In this document: piece after piece, positions 14,346 through 18,200 of the stretch
Layout: the number at the start of each line of letters is the position of its first letter
Position numbering within the stretch: the first letter of the stretch is position 1
NCBI GenBank assembly: GCA_023228225.1
Contig: JALOBO010000025.1
Location: forward strand, 1-18,200
Direction: 5' to 3'
Source of the DNA: Clostridia bacterium
GTDB taxonomy: Bacteria; Bacillota; Clostridia; Christensenellales; UBA1242
Length of the DNA stretch: 18,200 nucleotides
Program-made: the position numbers and the translations under genes
Notes under the pieces: model-generated
Seen by the model: the letters and a program-made list of their open reading frames with translations, nothing else
What the model was told of the DNA's origin: nothing
Databases searched by the model: none

Positions 14346-14543
14346 ATGATGACGATAGGAAATATAACTTATTACATAAGATCATATATAACGCACAAAA
14401 CAATTGACGCTGCAGAAAAATGGGGTCTTTCATTTCACCGTAATATTTATGGCGATGAAATTAATCATTTGAACTGTAGAAGTTTATGGAAAGACTCTTA
14501 TGGCAATTTTCATAAATGCAAAGAATTATATGAAAATAAATAG
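14346..14543 (+). CDS. Small protein of unknown function
   Basis: A 65-residue protein starting at adjacent Met codons (14346 or 14349). TIDAAEKWGLSF followed by LNCRSLWKDSYGNFHKCKELY (His-Leu-Asn-Cys to Leu-Tyr, about 41-61) resembles short phage proteins ending in a Trp-x-Asp-x-x-Gly-Asn pattern that I have seen without known function. It ends the operon of promoter copy 2, six bases before the conserved block of copy 3. Confidence 0.5.
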   Translation: MMTIGNITYYIRSYITHKTIDAAEKWGLSFHRNIYGDEINHLNCRSLWKDSYGNFHKCKELYENK

Positions 14544-14548
14544 CATTT

Positions 14549-14609
14549 CTATTGCTATTGCATCAAATATGTTGTATATTTGATTTTGATTAATTGATAA
14601 AAACAAATT
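14549..14609 (+). promoter_or_regulatory. Repeated Bacteroidetes-type promoter, copy 3
   Basis: Same block as at 9522 and 11535: TTG at 14552-14554, 20 bases, TATATTTG at 14575-14582, then ATTTTGATTAATTGATAAA with one change (G for A) in the leader. The ATG of the CCA-adding enzyme follows directly at 14610. Confidence 0.8.
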
Positions 14610-16574
14610 ATGAAGGAACTATTAAAAACATTAAATTCAACCAAATGGATTCAAGAAATTGAATCACAAGGAAAAATATTTCTCGTAGGCGGTTGTGTTA
14701 GGGATTTTTTTACAAAAGCCCAATCTAAAGATATTGACCTGGTTGTTGAAGGTATTGATGTTGCCGATTTAATCGAAATTTTGAAAAAACATGGAAAATG
14801 CGATTTAGTTGGCGAATCTTTTGCCGTAATTAAATTCAAGGATCCAAATATTGCTGATGACTTCGATATTTCTGTTTGCCGTACCGATAAAAAAATTGGT
14901 GCTGGTCATAAAGGATTTGAAATCATTTCAAACAAAAACATATCAATCGGTGAGGATTTATTCCGTAGAGATTTTACAATAAACTCAATTGCAATTGCAA
15001 TGGATGGTGCAATTCTTGACCCATTTGATGGTATTAAGGATATTACTAATCGCATTATTCATGCAACTAATCCAAATGCTTTTGTTGATGATGCTCTAAG
15101 AATTGTACGTGCCGTTCAATTTGCTGCTCGTTTCAAATTCCGAATTTCCGATGAAACTTTAACAATGATGTCAAAAAATATTGATTTACTTAAAGATATC
15201 ACTGGCGAACGAATCATTGAGGAATTTACAAAAATTATCAACAAACATGGTTCTGTTGAAATTGCATTTAAAACATTATGCAACATTGGTTTTTTTGAAA
15301 CATTCGGAATCAAAACCAACAAAACAATGTCAATTCATGATGAAAATTTCAAAACATTAGGTGATTTGATGTATTTGCTGTTATTTTTTGAAAATGATAT
15401 TCTACAAATTGCTGCTAATCGTTTCAAATGCGATAACGATACTAAAAAACAAATTCTTGCTTTAATTAAAATGCACGAATTGATGGAAAACGGTATTGCT
15501 GCTGAATTAATTGCTGCTGCAATGGTTAAAACAACAAAAGATGCTTTCAAATTAGGTAGTGTTTTTTCTAACGTAAAGGAAATTCTTGATTTGATGGAAT
15601 CAGGCAAAATGGTTGCAAAAATCACTGATTTAAAAATCACTGGTGATGATATTAAAACATTCGGAATTGAAGGCGAAGCTATTGGAAAAACATTGAACAC
15701 ATTGTTTGAAATGGTTTTATTCGGTCATATTGTTAATGATCATTCTGTTTTGATGAAAGTTGTTGAACAAACAAAAACAAAATGGGGAAAAGAATTGCAT
15801 AAAAGAACTGAAGATTTGCAAATTTCAATTGCCGATAATGAAGAATCTGTTCGATTAATTGATGAACAAATACAAACGCTTAAAGATAAACGCAAGATTG
15901 TTGTTTCTAGAGTAAAAGATGCAAACAAACGTTTACTTACTGCAAATGAAGAATACCGTTTTTATTTAGTTTCTGACTATTTGAAAACTAAAGTTGCGGA
16001 AGAATCTGCAAAGGAACATTTATCAAAATTGGTCAAACAATATGAAGGTCGTGATATATCTGAAAAACATTTAACGTTTGACCAATATTTCAAAGTTCTT
16101 GAATTGCGAAAAGCAAATGATCCTGTATTGCAAAGAAGTGCATTAAAATCATCAAATGGACCTGTAAAATATGAAATCAATGATCCTGTTTGGTACAGAA
16201 CAAAATTGAATAATAGAGTTGAAGATCTTACAGGATGGATTTCAAAAAAACGTAAAGATGGAACATATGAAGTTACAACACACGTAGGACTTGTTTTCGA
16301 TAAAGTAAGCGTTGGCTGGATGTCAGGAATACGAAAACGTATTGTTAAAGATTTAAGTCATATTGAAGTTCCTGCTGAAATTAAAGCAATGGACACTAAA
16401 AAATTGCTTAAAGAATTTAAGTCATGTCCAACATGTCATTATCATCGTGGATACGTATGGATAGGAAATAAACAATACGATCCTGAAGTAATCAAAGCTG
16501 AATTGAATACGCGTGAAAATATACCTAACAAAAATACAAAAAAATTCTTAAACAAAAAAGAATGGCGAAAATAA
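14610..16574 (+). CDS. cca: CCA-adding tRNA nucleotidyltransferase with long C-terminal extension
   Basis: Residues 1-395 are a class II nucleotidyltransferase: LVGGCVRDF (25-33), catalytic Asp41 and Asp43 in DIDLVV, RRDFTINSIA (119-128), DPFDGIKDI (137-145), DDALRIVRAVQFAARF (159-174) and GERIIEEF (199-206). The helical region to LKITGDDIKTFGIEGEAIGK (341-360) matches the usual tail of these enzymes, which add CCA to tRNA 3' ends; poly(A) polymerases share the fold, so specificity is inferred. Residues about 396-654 are extra: a charged coiled-coil region, a KYEINDPVWYRT beta segment (520-531), and a C-terminal Cys-x2-Cys with NTRENIPNK (633-641), a pattern I recall from phage proteins of unknown role. 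A tRNA-like gene without CCA lies 3 kb upstream. Confidence 0.85.
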   Translation: MKELLKTLNSTKWIQEIESQGKIFLVGGCVRDFFTKAQSKDIDLVVEGIDVADLIEILKKHGKCDLVGESFAVIKFKDPNIADDFDISVCRTDKKIGAGHKGFEIISNKNISIGEDLFRRDFTINSIAIAMDGAILDPFDGIKDITNRIIHATNPNAFVDDALRIVRAVQFAARFKFRISDETLTMMSKNIDLLKDITGERIIEEFTKIINKHGSVEIAFKTLCNIGFFETFGIKTNKTMSIHDENFKTLGDLMYLLLFFENDILQIAANRFKCDNDTKKQILALIKMHELMENGIAAELIAAAMVKTTKDAFKLGSVFSNVKEILDLMESGKMVAKITDLKITGDDIKTFGIEGEAIGKTLNTLFEMVLFGHIVNDHSVLMKVVEQTKTKWGKELHKRTEDLQISIADNEESVRLIDEQIQTLKDKRKIVVSRVKDANKRLLTANEEYRFYLVSDYLKTKVAEESAKEHLSKLVKQYEGRDISEKHLTFDQYFKVLELRKANDPVLQRSALKSSNGPVKYEINDPVWYRTKLNNRVEDLTGWISKKRKDGTYEVTTHVGLVFDKVSVGWMSGIRKRIVKDLSHIEVPAEIKAMDTKKLLKEFKSCPTCHYHRGYVWIGNKQYDPEVIKAELNTRENIPNKNTKKFLNKKEWRK

Positions 16575-16957
16575 ACGAACATATAGAAAGTCAATTTGTA
16601 ACTAAAGAAATTGCAAAAGAAGTTGTTGCATTGGGTTTTGATAAACAATGTTTTGCATACTTTAAAGGAAAAGTGCCAACGCCAATTGATACTGATTACG
16701 TATCATTTAGAGGTTTAAGCGATGGATTAACACCTGCGCCTTTATGGCAACAAGTTAGAGAATGGTTCTTAGAAAAATACAGTTTAAATGTATGTGCAGA
16801 ACCAATTTATATTAACGTAGCAATAGGATCTTGTAGTTTGTGCGGATACTGCCCTAAAGTAGGCAACATTGATTTTACCGAAGAATATGATTCATATTAC
16901 GCTGCAAGAGAACATGCTGTTTTAACTGCAATTAAACGACTTAAAAGAAATGTCTAG
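16562..16957 (+). CDS. Phage/Bacteroidota conserved protein of unknown function
   Basis: The 131-residue protein overlaps the CCA enzyme by 13 bases. After a helical start (KEIAKEVVALGFDKQCFAYF) comes TPAPLWQQVREWFLEKYSLNV (about 58-78), a pattern I know from many uncharacterised proteins of Bacteroidota and their phages. Three Cys in SCSLCGYC could bind metal. The C-terminus is a basic helix ending in TAG. No function is known to me. Confidence 0.65.
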   Translation: MAKINEHIESQFVTKEIAKEVVALGFDKQCFAYFKGKVPTPIDTDYVSFRGLSDGLTPAPLWQQVREWFLEKYSLNVCAEPIYINVAIGSCSLCGYCPKVGNIDFTEEYDSYYAAREHAVLTAIKRLKRNV

Positions 16958-17213
16958 TAATACAATTTCAAAAGATTACGAAATCGTAAAAACTGAAAGA
17001 TTTCGTGTAAGGGTAATTTTTTCAATATTTCCATTTATTGTTGCAAATGGATTTGAATCTGATTTTCATTGGACAGGAAAATGGTTTTCATTTGTTTCTA
17101 TTAGAGAACAATTTGTAAAAGAACGTTGTGCTGATTTTGATTCTGGTTGGACATTCAACTGGTACTGGTGTGAATGGAAAGAATCCTGGAAATTATTTGA
17201 AATTTTAAAATAA
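16950..17213 (+). CDS. Small Trp-rich protein of unknown function
   Basis: An 87-residue protein that overlaps the previous gene by eight bases. It holds eight Trp and ten Phe, with RVIFSIFPFIVANGF (about 22-36) as the most hydrophobic stretch, too short and polar at its edges for a confident membrane helix, and a Trp-rich end. I recognise no family. Confidence 0.55.
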   Translation: MSSNTISKDYEIVKTERFRVRVIFSIFPFIVANGFESDFHWTGKWFSFVSIREQFVKERCADFDSGWTFNWYWCEWKESWKLFEILK

Positions 17214-17218
17214 AGAAT

Positions 17219-17404
17219 ATGACAAGAGCTGAAGCATTAATCGAATTACATATTGGCAAAAAAATTACGCATAAATATTTTTTGCCAGAAGAATATTTGA
17301 TTATGATAGGTCCTAACATTTATACGGAAGATGGAATAAAATATAACATGCGGTTTTTCACCGCTTTATGGGCAACTGATAATTGGGAATTTTATACTGA
17401 ATAA
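17219..17404 (+). CDS. Short DUF2829/Tad2-like protein (tentative)
   Basis: The 61 residues begin MTRAEALIELHIGKKITHKY and end ALWATDNWEFYTE. An N-terminal EAL-x3-L-x2-GKK-(I/V)-x-(R/H)-K followed by a C-terminal Asp-x-Trp-Glu is the layout of DUF2829, the family of the anti-Thoeris protein Tad2, which traps NAD-derived signal molecules. This one is shorter than the usual members, so it could be a minimal relative or a different small phage family with the same frame. Five bases follow the previous stop. Confidence 0.4.
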   Translation: MTRAEALIELHIGKKITHKYFLPEEYLIMIGPNIYTEDGIKYNMRFFTALWATDNWEFYTE

Positions 17405-17405
17405 T

Positions 17406-17582
17406 ATGAAAGCAGAAATCAACGCATTAATTGCAACTTTGAAAAAGGAAAACGAAGAAAAATGTAAACGTATGAACGGTGGAGAATTATCTGAATATTC
17501 TCACACCGTTCATGTTCATACATATAATCAAAATATAGATTTTATAAAGCGGCTGGAATCAATTGTAAATTCTTACAAGTAA
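17406..17582 (+). CDS. Very small charged protein of unknown function
   Basis: An open frame of 58 residues, MKAEINALIATLKKENEEKC to IVNSYK, starts one base after the preceding stop and has good coding character: two helices rich in Lys and Glu with a His-rich hinge (SHTVHVHTY). Its stop TAA abuts the stop of the minus-strand gene with no base between. A strong hairpin lies inside it at 17475-17510. No function can be named. Confidence 0.55.
   Translation: MKAEINALIATLKKENEEKCKRMNGGELSEYSHTVHVHTYNQNIDFIKRLESIVNSYK
17475..17510. other. Hairpin inside the small gene at 17406
   Basis: AACGGTG-GAGAAT (17475-17487) pairs with ATTCTC-A-CACCGTT (17497-17510): 13 pairs with one bulged A and a nine-base loop. 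It is the most GC-rich hairpin in this end of the window. No T-run follows on either strand, so it is not a standard terminator; it may slow transcription between the convergent genes or act in the RNA. Confidence 0.5.
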
Positions 17583-18182
17583 TTAAACGATATCTGATTC
17601 ATTTAATAATGTATATGTAAATGAATTTGAATACGCGTTTTTTGCGGATTCGCAAATGCTTAAAAATTCATTCCAATCATTAATGTCGGCAATAACTTGA
17701 CAGCCTGCACTCCAGTTCGCAACAACTGTTGATTTTGCAGTATTCGATGCATGATGAATATCGGTAAATCCAACTTCTTCGTAGATTTTTCCTGTTAAAT
17801 CAAATTGTGCATCTCTGTCAACATCTCGATAATATTTCATTGGTAATTTTTGACGCAATGCAGGATATCCTTTATGTAATCCAACTTCATAGCAACCTGG
17901 ATATTGTCCTGGCACCATTATCGCCGTTCCGTGAACGTTCATTGGATCTTTAAGATAATAAAGTCCTGGGTCTGTTGTTGCATCATAAATTTTAGTTGTC
18001 CAAACACCTTTATATCTCCACATGATACAAACTGCATCATTGAATTTATCAGGTGTCATATCAGAAGAACGAATGCCAAAAAGATTGATGTTATAATTTT
18101 TTAAATCGTTTTCAAAAAATTTGTAACCTTTTTTTACAAAAGCGGCCTTTATTTTTTCTGGCGTAATTAATGTTTTATTCAT
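17583..18182 (-). CDS. Putative L,D-transpeptidase-like cell-wall protein
   Basis: The 199-residue protein carries DIHHASNTAKSTVVANWSAGCQVI (His143/His144 to Cys161 region, residues 141-164 in part: DIHHAS and WSAGCQVI). His about 15-18 residues before Ser-x-Gly-Cys is the active-site layout of YkuD L,D-transpeptidases (His...Ser-His-Gly-Cys), but here Ala replaces the second His. Similar WSAGCQVF segments occur, as I recall, in phage and bacterial proteins linked to lysis or cell-wall processing. No signal peptide is seen, so export would need a holin or the tail. A helical N-terminus with TPEKIKAAFVKKGY may be a separate module. It is convergent with the plus operon, zero bases apart. Confidence 0.5.
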   Translation of the reverse strand: MNKTLITPEKIKAAFVKKGYKFFENDLKNYNINLFGIRSSDMTPDKFNDAVCIMWRYKGVWTTKIYDATTDPGLYYLKDPMNVHGTAIMVPGQYPGCYEVGLHKGYPALRQKLPMKYYRDVDRDAQFDLTGKIYEEVGFTDIHHASNTAKSTVVANWSAGCQVIADINDWNEFLSICESAKNAYSNSFTYTLLNESDIV

Positions 18183-18200
18183 AATATTATTTTGATTTAT

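Noticed and set aside
15335..15700. Minus-strand open frame of 121 codons in the CCA enzyme gene
   Set aside because: It is the complement of conserved helices of the nucleotidyltransferase; no independent support.
1..18200. Stop-codon reassignment as in some large gut phages
   Set aside because: TAG ends clear genes at 8992, 11413 and 16957, TGA ends the SLOG gene at 3659, and no well-recognised domain is broken by in-frame TAG.
1..18200. CRISPR array, transposase or integrase
   Set aside because: No regularly spaced repeat and no protein with such motifs was seen; the only repeated non-coding block is the three-copy promoter.

Overview
This window looks like part of a large, AT-rich, tailed-phage genome whose host belongs to the Bacteroidota. 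The phage call rests on dense, mostly one-strand packing of small unrelated genes with ATGA and TAATG overlaps, many short proteins I cannot place, and an unusual set of enzymes (macro domain, SLOG, HAD, peptide deformylase, CCA-adding enzyme, ParB-like). It also rests on short N-terminal motifs resembling T4-type capsid-targeting sequences. The host call rests on three exported proteins whose signal peptides end in Ser or Gly followed by Gln (the Bacteroidetes Q-rule), and on three repeated promoters with a TATATTTG box about 20 bases after TTG, which fits the Bacteroidetes TTTG / TAnnTTTG consensus. Leaders are A/T-rich without clear Shine-Dalgarno sites, also usual for that phylum. TAA, TAG and TGA are all used as stops, so the standard bacterial code applies. 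No structural or replication hallmark gene lies in the window, so the phage family is not assigned.

Layout. 1-110: terminator hairpin of an upstream gene, then an AT-rich leader. 112-846: DUF1848-like protein with a C-terminal radical-SAM-type cysteine triad. 883-3161: four genes, of which two (883, 1854) start with the same RRIPTIEE(F/Y)INE tag and a third (2148, ParB-like) carries a related motif internally; these are candidates for packaged internal head proteins. 3162-3251: hairpin and a TATAAATA late-type promoter box. 3252-4781: SLOG-family nucleotide-binding protein, an exported protein of unknown function, and an exported DNA/RNA non-specific endonuclease. 4786-6063: atypical radical-SAM-like protein. 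6086-8992: HAD phosphatase-like protein among small unknown genes. 9008-9083: a 19-bp perfect inverted repeat between convergent genes. 9084-9518 (minus): a stand-alone receiver domain. 9585-11413: two unknown genes, an exported protein and a macro-domain protein. 11423-11507: a tRNA-like gene with odd D and anticodon arms. 11611-14543: unknown genes around a peptide deformylase fused to a SEC-C zinc motif. 14610-16574: CCA-adding enzyme with a 260-residue extension. 16562-17582: small unknown genes, one resembling DUF2829/Tad2. 17583-18182 (minus): a protein with an L,D-transpeptidase-like His and Ser-Ala-Gly-Cys pair.

How the genes may work together (inference). Three near-identical host-type promoters at 9522, 11535 and 14549 would start three operons together, probably early in infection. 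These operons hold translation-related functions (tRNA-like gene, CCA addition, N-terminal deformylation) and a macro-domain protein. The SLOG, macro and DUF2829-like proteins could act on NAD-derived or ADP-ribose signals used in host defence. The genes before about 6 kb, with T4-like late boxes and capsid-targeting-like tags, look more like late or packaged functions.
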